DNA of 64,000 bases from Glycocaulis sp051859565. GTDB lineage: Bacteria > Pseudomonadota > Alphaproteobacteria > Caulobacterales > Maricaulaceae. The DNA is taken from positions 150,479-214,478 of the forward strand of contig NZ_JBHYFK010000007.1 in NCBI RefSeq assembly GCF_051859565.1. Reading direction: 5' to 3'. Under the pieces are notes generated by a model. The model was not told the origin of the DNA. It did not search any database and saw only the letters and a program-made list of their open reading frames with translations. A program made the translations under genes and the position numbers. Of this stretch, positions 8,161-16,711 are shown piece by piece. Position 1 is the first letter of the stretch. Each line of letters begins with the position of its first letter.

Positions 8161-9306
8161 ATGTCTGAAATCAGCGTGCGCATGATCGAAGGGCTGGCGG
8201 AGACCACACCACAGGCGTGGGACGCCATTGCCAACCCGGCGGGTGCGCCGTTCGATCCGTTCCTGAGCTGGGACTTTCTTGAAGCGCTGGAGCAATCGGG
8301 CTGCGTCAGCGAGGAGGCGGGCTGGATACCGCGCCATCTGATCGCTGAAGACGGCGCGGGCGGAATTGTTGGCGTGTTGCCGCTCTACGTGAAAACCCAC
8401 TCCTATGGCGAATACGTGTTTGACCATGCCTGGGCCGACGCGCTGCACCGGGCAGGGGGCGAATACTATCCCAAACTCGTCACGGCCGTGCCGTTTACGC
8501 CCGTGACCGGACGGCGCGTACTGGCGGCGGATGAAGGCATCCGCCGGGCGCTAGCCGCATCCGCCAAATCCGTCGCCGGGCAATGGAATGCTTCGGGATG
8601 GCATGTGCTGTTTCCTGATGCCTCGGAGCGCGAGGCGCTGGCCGCATCGGGCCTTTGCGAACGCCTCGACATCCAGTTCATCTGGGATAATCGCGGCTAT
8701 GGCTCTTACGATGATTTTCTGGGTGATCTCGCCTCACGCAAGCGCAAGGCACTACGCAAGGAGCGCGAGGCCGCGCAGGCCGGGCTTGAGATCGTGGCGC
8801 TCACCGGCGCGGAGCTGACGCAAGAGCACTGGGATGTGTTCTTTGCCTGCTATCAGGACACCGGCGCGCGCAAATGGGGCACGCCCTATCTCAACCGCGA
8901 ATTCTTCCAGCTCGTCCATGAGCGCATGGCGCAGCATGTCCTGATGGTGATGGCGCGCCGGGACGGGCAGTGGATTGCCTCCGCGCTGAACTTCATTGGC
9001 TCGGAGGCGCTCTACGGGCGCTATTGGGGCTGTCTGGAGGGCCAGGACAGCCTGCATTTCGAGCTCTGCTACCATCAGGCCATTGACTACGCGATTGCTC
9101 ATGGCCTGAAACGCGTGGAGGCGGGCGCGCAGGGCCATCACAAGCTGGCGCGCGACTACCGCCCGCAGGCGGTCGGTTCCGCCCATTTCCTCACCCATCA
9201 GGGCCTTGCCAGCGCCATTGACCGCTATCTGAGCCGTGAGCGGCAGGCGGTGCTCTCAGAAATCGCTTCTCTCGACGCGGATTCGCCCTTTAAATCGGGG
9301 GTATGA
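8161..9306 (+). CDS. FemAB-like / GNAT-fold protein (DUF482, PF04339 type)
   Basis: 381 residues. The layout is that of the DUF482 peptidoglycan-biosynthesis-like family: an N-terminal block with FDPFLSWDFLEALEQSG and VGVLPLYVKTHSYGEYVFDHAWA, a central basic helix (SRKRKALRKERE), and a C-terminal acyltransferase half with ALNFIGSEALYGRYWGC and HFELCYHQAIDYAIAHGLKRVEAGAQGHHKLARDY. The family has the double GNAT fold of FemX-type aminoacyl or acyl transferases; its substrate is undefined. The last codons overlap the start of the DUF2007-like gene by four bases, so translation is coupled. Confidence 0.9.
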   Translation: MSEISVRMIEGLAETTPQAWDAIANPAGAPFDPFLSWDFLEALEQSGCVSEEAGWIPRHLIAEDGAGGIVGVLPLYVKTHSYGEYVFDHAWADALHRAGGEYYPKLVTAVPFTPVTGRRVLAADEGIRRALAASAKSVAGQWNASGWHVLFPDASEREALAASGLCERLDIQFIWDNRGYGSYDDFLGDLASRKRKALRKEREAAQAGLEIVALTGAELTQEHWDVFFACYQDTGARKWGTPYLNREFFQLVHERMAQHVLMVMARRDGQWIASALNFIGSEALYGRYWGCLEGQDSLHFELCYHQAIDYAIAHGLKRVEAGAQGHHKLARDYRPQAVGSAHFLTHQGLASAIDRYLSRERQAVLSEIASLDADSPFKSGV

Positions 9307-9860
9307 GCTTTGTCCGGCTTGCCAATCCCCTGAGCTTCAACGCTGCGACCGCAATGGTCGCAGCGCTCAACGGGCAGGGAATTTACGCCTTCATGGGCAA
9401 TGAGCACCTCGCGCAGATGAACCCTGCCTATCATTTCGCGCTGGGAGGCTTCCCAATTTACGTCGCTGAGGCTGACCTGCAGACTGCACGCGAATATCTG
9501 GATCTGATCGATCGAGGGTGGGCGGAAAGGAAAACGTTTGAGCAAAGGGGTGATGATGAGGCGCGTGACGACATGCCTGACTGCCCTGTCTGCGGAGGCG
9601 AAAGCCACCCCCGGACCAACTGGCTGCTCACAATTCTGACGAATTTTGCTGTGACGCTGACGGGGTTTCCGGTGCCGTCAAAACGTCGCCAATGTGTTGA
9701 TTGCGGCCAAGTCTGGCGGCCGGGTGGGCGCGAGCCTTTTTCACCCGAGGAGCTGGGTTATGATCCGGACGGTCCCGTGGAGGGAGATTTTCTGTCGAGG
9801 ATCCGCTCCATCGGGTACGAGCACATGCAAGACAAGCAGGAGACCCGCCATGAGCCTTGA
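9303..9860 (+). CDS. DUF2007-type domain protein with C-terminal zinc ribbon
   Basis: 185 residues. Residues 1-75 resemble the DUF2007 putative signal-transducing domain (VRLANPLSFNAATAMVAALN, then GGFPIYVAEADLQTAREYLDLI). After a short linker come CPVCGGE and, about 35 residues later, CVDCGQVW, two CxxC knuckles forming a probable zinc ribbon. The segment between the knuckles is hydrophobic (LLTILTNFAVTLTG). Function is unknown. It is coupled to the upstream FemAB-like gene by a four-base overlap and overlaps the start of the HIT gene by 11 bases, so the three form an operon. Confidence 0.8.
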   Translation: MSFVRLANPLSFNAATAMVAALNGQGIYAFMGNEHLAQMNPAYHFALGGFPIYVAEADLQTAREYLDLIDRGWAERKTFEQRGDDEARDDMPDCPVCGGESHPRTNWLLTILTNFAVTLTGFPVPSKRRQCVDCGQVWRPGGREPFSPEELGYDPDGPVEGDFLSRIRSIGYEHMQDKQETRHEP

Positions 9861-10281
9861 TGGCCGTTATGACGACCAGAATATTTTCGCGAAAATCCTG
9901 CGCGGGGAGGCTCCGTGTGTGAAGGTTCGAGAGGATGAGCACACGCTGACCATCATGGACGCGTTCCCGCAGGCGCCGGGCCATGTGCTGGTGATCCCGA
10001 AAGAGCCCGCGCGCAATCTGTTCGAGCTGTCCGAGGAAGCGGCGGAAAAATCCATTCTCGCGGTCAAGGCCGTTGCCGCTGCCGTACGGCGCGGGCTGGA
10101 GCCGGATGGCGTGTTCGTGGCCCAGTTCAACGGCGCGCCCGCCGGGCAGACCGTATTCCACATTCATTTCCACATCATCCCGCGCGTGGAAGGCGAGGAG
10201 ATTGCCGGACATGGCAAGGCGGGTATGGCCGATCCGGCGGAGCTGGAACAACTTGCGGAAAAAATACGCGCCGCGCTCTGA
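9850..10281 (+). CDS. HIT family protein (histidine triad nucleotide-binding)
   Basis: 143 residues. The histidine-triad motif appears as HIHFHIIP near residue 100, with the family N-terminus NIFAKILRGEAPCVKV and HVLVIPKEPARNLFEL. HIT proteins hydrolyse nucleoside phosphoramidates or similar AMP/GMP derivatives as homodimers. The frame is open much further upstream, but the ATG at 9850 matches the family start and overlaps the preceding gene's stop, so the longer reading is rejected. A short helical C-terminal tail follows the triad. Specific substrate not determinable. Confidence 0.93.
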   Translation: MSLDGRYDDQNIFAKILRGEAPCVKVREDEHTLTIMDAFPQAPGHVLVIPKEPARNLFELSEEAAEKSILAVKAVAAAVRRGLEPDGVFVAQFNGAPAGQTVFHIHFHIIPRVEGEEIAGHGKAGMADPAELEQLAEKIRAAL

Positions 10282-10433
10282 ATTGGGGTCTGCCCCGAAA
10301 ATCCCGCTTGATTTTTTCCTTATTCGCGCATCATAGGCGCTGGAGCGTCGCACTCTGCACGGGGCATTGAATCGCCCCTTGCCCCTTTACCCGCCCGCGT
10401 CGACGCACGGGCGCGTTCTGGCGTTCTTGCACC

Positions 10434-10868
10434 ATGTTACTCATCGACACCTTTGTCGGTCCCAGTGCCATTGAAGGCGTTGGGGTTTTTGCGGCTGAAC
10501 CGATCCGCAAGGGACAGCTCATCTACCGCTTTGAGCCGGGTTTTGACCGGCTGATTGGCGAGGCTGAGCTGCCCAATCTTCCCGAAAGCATCCGCCGCTT
10601 TGTCGAGCGTTATACCTATCCGCACCCGAAAGAGGCCGGGATGCTGGTGCTGGACGCGGATAATGGCCGGCACATGAACCACTCGCTTCAGCCCAATACC
10701 GATTTCCGGGACTCGGTGTTCGGCTATGCGATCTGCGACATTGCGGCGGGTGAGGAAATCACCTGCAATTATGCCGAGTTCGAGCCCGGCTTCTACATGC
10801 TGCCCTCTATGGTTTCGGCCCACGCCGCCGCCCCGAAGGCGGTCAATGGCAGCGGCGCGCATCTTTAA
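10434..10868 (+). CDS. SET domain-containing protein (putative lysine methyltransferase)
   Basis: 144 residues, essentially a bare SET domain. Visible motifs are the N-terminal GVGVFAAEPIRKGQLIYRF, the S-adenosylmethionine pseudoknot motif NHSLQPNTDF (eukaryotic NHSC-x-PN), and the C-terminal GEEITCNYAEFEPGF, where the Tyr is the usual catalytic residue. No pre- or post-SET zinc modules are present, as in other small bacterial and viral SET proteins. The substrate is unknown; ribosomal or DNA-associated proteins are possible. It is followed after 48 bases by a histone-deacetylase-like gene in the same direction, an eye-catching pairing for a bacterium. Confidence 0.88.
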   Translation: MLLIDTFVGPSAIEGVGVFAAEPIRKGQLIYRFEPGFDRLIGEAELPNLPESIRRFVERYTYPHPKEAGMLVLDADNGRHMNHSLQPNTDFRDSVFGYAICDIAAGEEITCNYAEFEPGFYMLPSMVSAHAAAPKAVNGSGAHL

Positions 10869-10922
10869 GCCCGGGTGGCAATTTGCTTGTGAACGGTGTG
10901 AGGTGATGGCAGACACGTGCCC

Positions 10923-11834
10923 ATGCGCACGATTGCCATCACTTCTGCCACCGGCTTTGACCACGTAACGCCGGACGGCCATCCCGAACGCGTGGCGCGG
11001 CTTGAGACCGTTTCCCGCGCCCTTGCGCCGCTGTCACCGCGCGAAGCCTCGCCCGCGACGCGCGAGGCTTTGGCCCGCGTGCATGATGCAGTCCATATCG
11101 ACCAGGTTTTCGCTGCCAGTCCCGCCGAGGGTCATGTCTCGCTGGATGCCGACACCTGGATGAGCCCCGGCTCGCTGGATGCAGCGCTGCATGCGTGCGG
11201 CGCGGTGATTGAAGGTGTCGACGCGGTGCTGGACGGGGAGGCCGAGGCGGTGTTCGTCGGCTGCCGCCCGCCCGGCCACCATGCTGAGCCTGATCGGGCG
11301 ATGGGCTTTTGCCTGTTCAACCAGATTGCCGTCGGGGCGCTGCACGCGCTGGAGGTGAGGGGGCTTTCCCGCGTCGCAATCATCGATATCGATGTGCATC
11401 ACGGCAATGGCACCCAGGCCACAGCCGAGCGCGAACCGCGCCTGTTTTTCGCCTCCGTCCATCAGGGCTGGATCTATCCCGGCACCGGCGCAGCCCATGA
11501 GACCGGCCGTCACGGCAATATCGCCAACCGGCCCCTGCCCGCAGGCGCAACCGGCGAGACCTGGCATCCCGCGCTGGACGAGCTGATCGAGGCGGTGCGC
11601 GCCTTCCAGCCTGACCTGCTGCTGGTCTCTGCCGGATTTGATGCGCACAAGGATGATCCCCTTGCAGGGCTGGCTCTGGACCAGGGCGATTTCGCCCGTG
11701 CAGGCACCGCTCTGGCGCGGCTTGCACAGGAAAGCGCGCACTCCCGGCTTGTCTGCGTGCTTGAGGGCGGATACGACTGCCCGGCGCTTGAACGGTCGGT
11801 TGCGGCTTTTATTGGCGCGCTGCAGGCGGCCTGA
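10923..11834 (+). CDS. histone deacetylase family protein (acetylpolyamine/acetyl-lysine amidohydrolase-like)
   Basis: 303 residues from the ATG at 10923; an in-frame GTG two codons earlier (10917) is an alternative. Arginase/deacetylase fold with class II HDAC features: HPERVARLE near the N-terminus, RPPGHHAEPDRAMGFCLFN containing the catalytic His pair, DIDVHHGNGTQ with zinc-binding Asp and His, then LLVSAGFDAHKDDPLAGL with the second zinc Asp, and LEGGYD with the transition-state Tyr. All zinc ligands look intact, so an active deacetylase is expected. Bacterial members act on acetylated polyamines, acetoin-related compounds or acetyl-lysine; the substrate here is not clear. Confidence 0.92.
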   Translation: MRTIAITSATGFDHVTPDGHPERVARLETVSRALAPLSPREASPATREALARVHDAVHIDQVFAASPAEGHVSLDADTWMSPGSLDAALHACGAVIEGVDAVLDGEAEAVFVGCRPPGHHAEPDRAMGFCLFNQIAVGALHALEVRGLSRVAIIDIDVHHGNGTQATAEREPRLFFASVHQGWIYPGTGAAHETGRHGNIANRPLPAGATGETWHPALDELIEAVRAFQPDLLLVSAGFDAHKDDPLAGLALDQGDFARAGTALARLAQESAHSRLVCVLEGGYDCPALERSVAAFIGALQAA

Positions 11835-11883
11835 CGGGGACCAGCGCTTGTCAGTCCTTGTTGATCTATCTCCGAAAAGCACC

Positions 11884-12477
11884 ATGAAACAGACCGTTGC
11901 CACGCGCCTGCCCGGCTCCATCATCATTGCCCGCCACGGTGAACCCGATGCGGACCGCCGCATGGTGCTGGACTGGCGCGGCTATGAGAAATGGTGGGCC
12001 GATTATGACCTTGCGGGTCTGAAAAACGGGCAGAGCGCGCCGAAGGCATTGTGCGAGGCCGCTGGAAAGGCCCATTCGGTCTATGCCTCCACCCTGATCC
12101 GCGCGATTGAAACCGCGCAGGCTTGCGTCGGCGCGCAAGAGATCACGCAGAACTCGGTCTTTATTGAAGCGCCGCTGCCGCCTCCACCCATTCCGGGCCG
12201 GTTCAAGGCGCGCACCTGGGGCGTCTATGCCCGCTGCACCTGGTGGCTCGGCATGGCGCGCGGCAAGGAAACCCGCGCGCAGGCCGAAACCCGCGCCGAG
12301 GAAGCCGCCGCCATCCTCATCGAGGCCGCCCAGCACGGCGATGTGGCCCTGTTTGCCCATGGCTGGTTCAACCGCATGCTGCGCCCGGTGCTCAAACGCC
12401 ATGGCTATGTCTGCGTGCGCGATGGCGGGGATGATTACTGGTCCTGGCGGCGCTACGAGCTCAAAGGGCGCAGCTAG
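11884..12477 (+). CDS. histidine phosphatase family protein
   Basis: 197 residues. The phosphoglycerate-mutase-like signature IIIARHGEPDAD lies near residue 15 with the phospho-accepting histidine in RHG; YASTLIRAIETAQA provides the second arginine region and FAHGWFNRMLRP the second catalytic histidine. Small members dephosphorylate diverse sugar or protein phosphates; nothing here fixes the substrate. The frame stays open far upstream within the HDAC-like gene, but the ATG at 11884 gives the proper family start. It begins 49 bases after the preceding gene. Confidence 0.86.
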   Translation: MKQTVATRLPGSIIIARHGEPDADRRMVLDWRGYEKWWADYDLAGLKNGQSAPKALCEAAGKAHSVYASTLIRAIETAQACVGAQEITQNSVFIEAPLPPPPIPGRFKARTWGVYARCTWWLGMARGKETRAQAETRAEEAAAILIEAAQHGDVALFAHGWFNRMLRPVLKRHGYVCVRDGGDDYWSWRRYELKGRS

Positions 12478-12524
12478 CGTTCTCGCCACTGGACGTGCGC
12501 CGCGGCGCTTGTCACTCTGGTAAC

Positions 12525-12776
12525 ATGACCGACTCGAACCCATCCGGTAACGCCAAACTCAGATTTGAAGCCGCGCTGAAAGAGCTGGAGGACATTGTCC
12601 AGCAGCTTGAGCGCGGGGATGTGGAGCTGGAGAAATCCATCGCCATGTATGAGCGCGGCGCTGCGCTGCGTGCCCATTGCGAGGCGCGGCTGAAAGATGC
12701 GCAGCTCAAAGTTGACAAGATCGTGCTGGGTGCGGACGGCAAGCCGGGGGCCGAGCCTGCGGGCCTTGACGGCTGA
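12525..12776 (+). CDS. xseB: exodeoxyribonuclease VII small subunit
   Basis: 83 residues with the diagnostic helical core FEAALKELEDIVQQLERGDV, then ELEKSIAMYERGAALRAHCE. XseB binds several copies to XseA to form the nuclease that degrades single-stranded DNA. The ATG at 12525 matches the family; ten further open codons upstream lack support. Its stop shares a base with the following ATG (TGATG), so the csaA-like gene is coupled. Position just ahead of ispA and dxs is a widely conserved xseB-ispA-dxs arrangement. Confidence 0.96.
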   Translation: MTDSNPSGNAKLRFEAALKELEDIVQQLERGDVELEKSIAMYERGAALRAHCEARLKDAQLKVDKIVLGADGKPGAEPAGLDG

Positions 12777-13144
12777 TGCGCCGTCCTTCCGACCCGCCTG
12801 CCAGTGAAATCAGCCCGGACCATTTCTTCGCCGCCGATATCCGCCTAGGCACGGTCACGCGCGCCGAACCGTTCCCGGAGGCGCGAAAGCCAGCCTACAG
12901 GCTCTGGATCGATTTTGGTGAAGGCGTAGGCGAAAAGCGCTCATCCGCGCAGATAACAGCCCATTACAGACTGGAAGACCTGCCGGGACGGCGCGTGCTG
13001 GCGGTGGTCAATTTTCCGCCGCGCCAGATTGGCCCTGTGCGCTCTGAAGTGCTGGTGCTCGGCGTAACGGACAGCGCGGGAAATGTGGTCTTGCTGGAAG
13101 TGCCGGAGCACGCGGATGTGGCCAACGGCGCTGGTGTCAGCTAG
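12776..13144 (+). CDS. tRNA-binding domain protein, CsaA-like
   Basis: 122 residues consisting of one OB-fold tRNA-binding domain: ISPDHFFAADIRLGTVTRAEPFPEARKPAYRLWIDFG, then the RSSAQITAHY and LPGRRVLAVVNFPPRQIGPVRSEVLVLG segments that match CsaA closely. CsaA is a dimeric protein with chaperone-like and export-related activity in Bacillus; its role in alphaproteobacteria is not well defined. The start overlaps the xseB stop by one base. About a dozen residues precede the canonical ISPDxFF start and look unstructured. Confidence 0.92.
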   Translation: MRRPSDPPASEISPDHFFAADIRLGTVTRAEPFPEARKPAYRLWIDFGEGVGEKRSSAQITAHYRLEDLPGRRVLAVVNFPPRQIGPVRSEVLVLGVTDSAGNVVLLEVPEHADVANGAGVS

Positions 13145-13189
13145 ACCGGCTGCGTACCAACCCCTTTTGCCCGGAGCGCACCGCCCGTC

Positions 13190-14080
13190 ATGGCCAGTTT
13201 TCAGGCCCAGTTGGAAGAATCCGCTGATCGCGTGACCGTGGCGCTCGACGCGCTGCTGGCGCGCGCTGACGGGCCTGAGGCGCGCCTGGCCTCGGCCATG
13301 CGCTATGCGGCCCTGGGGCCTGGCAAGCGCATCCGGCCCTTCCTTACCCTCGCCGCCGGGCGCATGCTCGGCGCGGATGAGCGCGGGCTGTTGCGCGCGG
13401 GCTGCGCAATCGAGTGCATTCACGCTTATTCGCTGATCCACGATGATCTGCCGTCCATGGACAATGATGATGTTCGCCGGGGCCGGCCCACCGTGCACAT
13501 CGCCTATGATGAGGCGACGGCGATCCTGGCCGGTGATGCGCTGCAATCGGCGGCCTTCGAGATCATGGCCGGCGCCGACACCCATCCCCATCCGACTGTC
13601 CGTCTGGCGCTGGTCGAAGGGCTGGCCAAGGCCTCCGGCGCGCGCGGCATGGCTGGCGGGCAGATGATCGACATGCTCTCGCCCCAGCGCGTAGGCGATG
13701 ATATTGGCGTGCTGACGCGCCTGCACCGGATGAAGACCGGCGCGCTTATCAGCTTTTCGGTGGAGGCTGGTGCAGTGCTGGCGGAGGCGGGCAGCGATGC
13801 GCGCCACGCGCTTGAAGGTTACGCCCATGATCTCGGGTTAATCTACCAGATCGTCGATGACCTTCTGGACGCCGAAGGCCTGCCAAGCATTGCCGGCAAG
13901 GCGGTCAATAAGGATGCCCGTCAGGGAAAAACCACATTTGTCACGATTCTGGGGGTGGACGGCGCGCGCGAACGGGCGCGTCATCTCGCCGCTCAGGCCA
14001 AGGAATACCTCGCACTCTTCGGCAGTTCTGCCAATATCCTCAAGGACTGCGTGGACTTCGTTCTTGAGCGGCGTTCCTGA
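13190..14080 (+). CDS. ispA: polyprenyl synthetase, farnesyl diphosphate synthase type
   Basis: 296 residues, an all-alpha trans-prenyltransferase. The first aspartate-rich motif is IHDDLPSMDNDDVRRG, the second QIVDDLLDAEG, both with the Asp residues that chelate Mg-diphosphate. GGQMIDM and KTGALISFSVEAG lie between them, as in geranyl/farnesyl diphosphate synthases. It uses IPP and DMAPP, the products of the pathway started by the next gene, dxs. Length fits FPP synthase rather than long-chain enzymes, but chain length is inferred only. Confidence 0.95.
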   Translation: MASFQAQLEESADRVTVALDALLARADGPEARLASAMRYAALGPGKRIRPFLTLAAGRMLGADERGLLRAGCAIECIHAYSLIHDDLPSMDNDDVRRGRPTVHIAYDEATAILAGDALQSAAFEIMAGADTHPHPTVRLALVEGLAKASGARGMAGGQMIDMLSPQRVGDDIGVLTRLHRMKTGALISFSVEAGAVLAEAGSDARHALEGYAHDLGLIYQIVDDLLDAEGLPSIAGKAVNKDARQGKTTFVTILGVDGARERARHLAAQAKEYLALFGSSANILKDCVDFVLERRS

Positions 14081-14136
14081 CCGCCACAAACATTGCCACG
14101 GGAACCGGCAGATGCCGGACTGACGCTGGAGCCATC

Positions 14137-16041
14137 ATGCCCGAGACGCCCAATCTGGACCGCATCGCCTCTCCGAAGGACCTAAAGGGCCTCGACCTTG
14201 CCACCCTGCGCGCGGTTGCAGACGAGCTGAGGACCGAGACGATTGATGCGGTGTCGGTAACAGGCGGGCATCTGGGCGCGGGGCTCGGCGTGGTGGAGCT
14301 GACTGTAGCGTTGCATCACGTGTTCGACACACCCGATGACGTGCTGATCTGGGATGTCGGCCATCAGTGCTACCCCCACAAGATCCTCACCGGGCGGCGC
14401 GATCGTATCCGCACGCTGCGCCAGGGCGGGGGGCTTTCCGGCTTCACCAAGCGCTCCGAGAGTGAATACGACCCGTTCGGCGCAGCCCACGCCTCAACCT
14501 CCATCTCCGCCGCGCTCGGCTTTTCTGTTGCCAGCGATCTCAAGGGCGAGAAGCGCCATGTCGTGGCGGTGATCGGGGATGGCTCCATGTCGGCCGGCAT
14601 GGCCTATGAGGCGATGAACAATGCCGGGGCGCTGGACAAGAATCTCATCGTCATCCTGAATGATAACGATATGTCGATCGCTCCGCCCGTGGGCGCGATG
14701 AGCCATTACTTTGCGCGCCTTGTATCTTCCAAGGGCTATCGCTCCCTGCGCAGGATCGGCAAGGGCCTCGCCAAGGTGATCGGCGTTGAGGAAGCTGCGC
14801 GCCGCGCCGAGGAATATATGCGCGGCATGGCGGTTGGCGGCACCATGTTCGAGGAGATGGGCTTTCGCTATGTCGGCCCGATTGATGGCCATGACGTGGC
14901 CCAGCTCGTCGCGGTGCTGAAGAATGTACGCGACGGGCAGGACGGCCCGGTCCTGATCCACGCCGTAACCCATAAAGGCCATGGCTATGCGCCTGCCGAG
15001 GCCGCTGCCGACAAGTATCACGGCGTTGCCAAGTTCAATGTCATCACTGGCGAACAGGCCAAGTCCAAGCCCGCCGCGCCCAGCTATACCGGCGTCTTCG
15101 CCGACGCGCTGATCCGCGAGGCAGAGGCCGATCCGTCAATCGTCGCCATCACGGCCGCCATGCCGGGCGGGACGGGTCTGGACAAGTTCGCCGCCCGCTT
15201 CCCGGAGCGCTGCTTTGATGTCGGTATCGCTGAGCAGCATGCCGTCACCTTCGCGGCGGGGCTCGCAGCAGCGGGCATGAAGCCGTTTGCCGCGCTCTAC
15301 TCCACCTTCCTGCAGCGTGCCTATGACAGCGTGGTCCACGATGTCGCCATCCAGAACTTGCCGGTGCGCTTTGCCATCGACCGGGCAGGGCTGGTCGGCG
15401 CGGACGGCTCCACCCATGCGGGCAGCTTTGACGTCGGTTATCTCGGCATGTTGCCGGGCATGGTCATTATGGCCGCAGCCGACGAGGCCGAGCTGGCACG
15501 CATGGTGAAAACCGCCACGCTGATTGATGATGGCCCCAGCGCCTTCCGCTATCCGCGCGGCGAGGGCATTGGCGTGGAAATTCCCGCCAACCCTGAAGCG
15601 CTGGAAATCGGCAAGGGCCGCATCGTGCGCGAGGGCAGCGCGGTGGCGATCCTTTCGCTGGGCACGCGGCTTGCGGAATCCCTCAAAGCCGCAGACCAGC
15701 TGGCCGCCCATGGCCTGTCCGCCACGGTCGCCGATGCCCGCTTTGCCAAGCCGCTTGATGAGGATCTGATCCTGCGCCTGGCCCGCGAACATGAAGTCCT
15801 GATCACCATCGAGGAAGGCTCGCGCGGCGGATTCGGCGCGTTTGTGCTGCACCTGCTGGCGGAGAAAGGCGTGCTCGACCGGGGCCTCAAAATCCGCACC
15901 ATGACGCTCCCGGACGTGTTCCAGGAGCATGATAGCCCGGTGAAGCAGTATGACGAGGCGCGCCTGAATGCCCGCCACATCACCGCGACCGTGCTCGATG
16001 CGCTGGGGCGATCCGAAGAGGCGGCAAAAGCGCTGGCGTGA
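14137..16041 (+). CDS. dxs: 1-deoxy-D-xylulose-5-phosphate synthase
   Basis: 634 residues; thiamine-diphosphate enzyme that joins pyruvate and glyceraldehyde 3-phosphate at the start of the MEP isoprenoid pathway. The N-terminal half has the ThDP-binding GDGSMSAGMAYEAMNNAG motif, after VGHQCYPHKILTGRR and GLSGFTKRSESEYD. The middle transketolase-type domain shows DVGIAEQHAVTFAAGLA with the catalytic glutamate and DRAGLVGADGSTHAGSFD. The C-terminal domain ends near LPDVFQEHDSPVKQY. Start ATG with GGAG upstream. It lies 56 bases after ispA, so precursor supply and chain elongation are co-located. Confidence 0.98.
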   Translation: MPETPNLDRIASPKDLKGLDLATLRAVADELRTETIDAVSVTGGHLGAGLGVVELTVALHHVFDTPDDVLIWDVGHQCYPHKILTGRRDRIRTLRQGGGLSGFTKRSESEYDPFGAAHASTSISAALGFSVASDLKGEKRHVVAVIGDGSMSAGMAYEAMNNAGALDKNLIVILNDNDMSIAPPVGAMSHYFARLVSSKGYRSLRRIGKGLAKVIGVEEAARRAEEYMRGMAVGGTMFEEMGFRYVGPIDGHDVAQLVAVLKNVRDGQDGPVLIHAVTHKGHGYAPAEAAADKYHGVAKFNVITGEQAKSKPAAPSYTGVFADALIREAEADPSIVAITAAMPGGTGLDKFAARFPERCFDVGIAEQHAVTFAAGLAAAGMKPFAALYSTFLQRAYDSVVHDVAIQNLPVRFAIDRAGLVGADGSTHAGSFDVGYLGMLPGMVIMAAADEAELARMVKTATLIDDGPSAFRYPRGEGIGVEIPANPEALEIGKGRIVREGSAVAILSLGTRLAESLKAADQLAAHGLSATVADARFAKPLDEDLILRLAREHEVLITIEEGSRGGFGAFVLHLLAEKGVLDRGLKIRTMTLPDVFQEHDSPVKQYDEARLNARHITATVLDALGRSEEAAKALA

Positions 16042-16076
16042 TAGGAGGGGGCGGTTCCATTTCGAGGATTCGCCCC

Positions 16077-16664
16077 ATGCCCTTCGCCAAACCCTCCCGT
16101 TCCATCCCGGAGGTTTCCGGCACGTCCTATCCTCCGCCGCATGATGAGCCGGTAAAGCACCGCGCATGGCGCGCGCTGGGCGATGCGTTCGGGCTGACGC
16201 AGTTTGGTGTCAATCTGGTGCGGCTGGAGCCGGGGGTATGGTCCTCCCAGCGCCACTGGCATGCGAAGGAGGACGAGTTCGTCTACGTGCTCTCCGGCCA
16301 TCCCACGCTTGTCACCGATGCGGGCGAGGAGCGCCTGTCGCCCGGCGATTGCGCAGGCTTCCCAGCCGGCGTGAAGGACGGTCACCATCTTAAGAACGAT
16401 ACAGGTGAAATGGTGGAGTTTCTGGTCGTCGGCAGCCGTATTCCCGAAGATCACGGGGAGTATTCCGATATCGACATGGTCTTCCTGCCCGGCAGGGGTG
16501 GCTATACCCGGAAGGACGGGCGGCCGTTCGGCCTCTCGGGCCGCTTTACGGCCCGCAAGCGCGACCGCGCGCCCGAGCCTATGCGAGGAGCGAAGCCCGG
16601 ATGGGCTGAGCATCAAAATAAAAGGTCTGGGTTCCGGGTCTGCGCTGCGCTTCGCCCGGAATGA
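16077..16664 (+). CDS. cupin domain-containing protein
   Basis: 195 residues. One double-stranded beta-helix cupin domain: motif 1 is HWHAKEDEFVYVLSGHPTLVTD and motif 2 LSPGDCAGFPAGVKDGHHL. Similar proteins bind a metal and often act on sugars or as sensors; no specific function can be given. The ATG at 16077 suits the family better than the upstream GTG at 16038, which overlaps the dxs stop. The last 30 or so residues after FTARKRDRA are unlike a cupin and are encoded by repeat-like DNA; the final residues GFRVCAALRPE and the stop come from a dispersed palindromic repeat (16624-16668). Confidence 0.82.
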   Translation: MPFAKPSRSIPEVSGTSYPPPHDEPVKHRAWRALGDAFGLTQFGVNLVRLEPGVWSSQRHWHAKEDEFVYVLSGHPTLVTDAGEERLSPGDCAGFPAGVKDGHHLKNDTGEMVEFLVVGSRIPEDHGEYSDIDMVFLPGRGGYTRKDGRPFGLSGRFTARKRDRAPEPMRGAKPGWAEHQNKRSGFRVCAALRPE

Positions 16665-16668
16665 CGAA
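16624..16668. repeat. dispersed palindromic repeat, copy overlapping the cupin 3' end
   Basis: The sequence runs GGTCTGGGTTCCGGG...CCCGGAATGACGA, an imperfect inverted repeat around a GCGCTGCGC core. The same motif family (TCTGGGTTCCGGC...GCCGGAATGACGA) occurs at 27937-27963. It overlaps the end of the cupin reading frame and provides its stop codon. Confidence 0.75.
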
Positions 16669-16711
16669 AAATGGGGCCGCGCTTGACCGCATTTTGGCCC
16701 TTCTATTCGTC

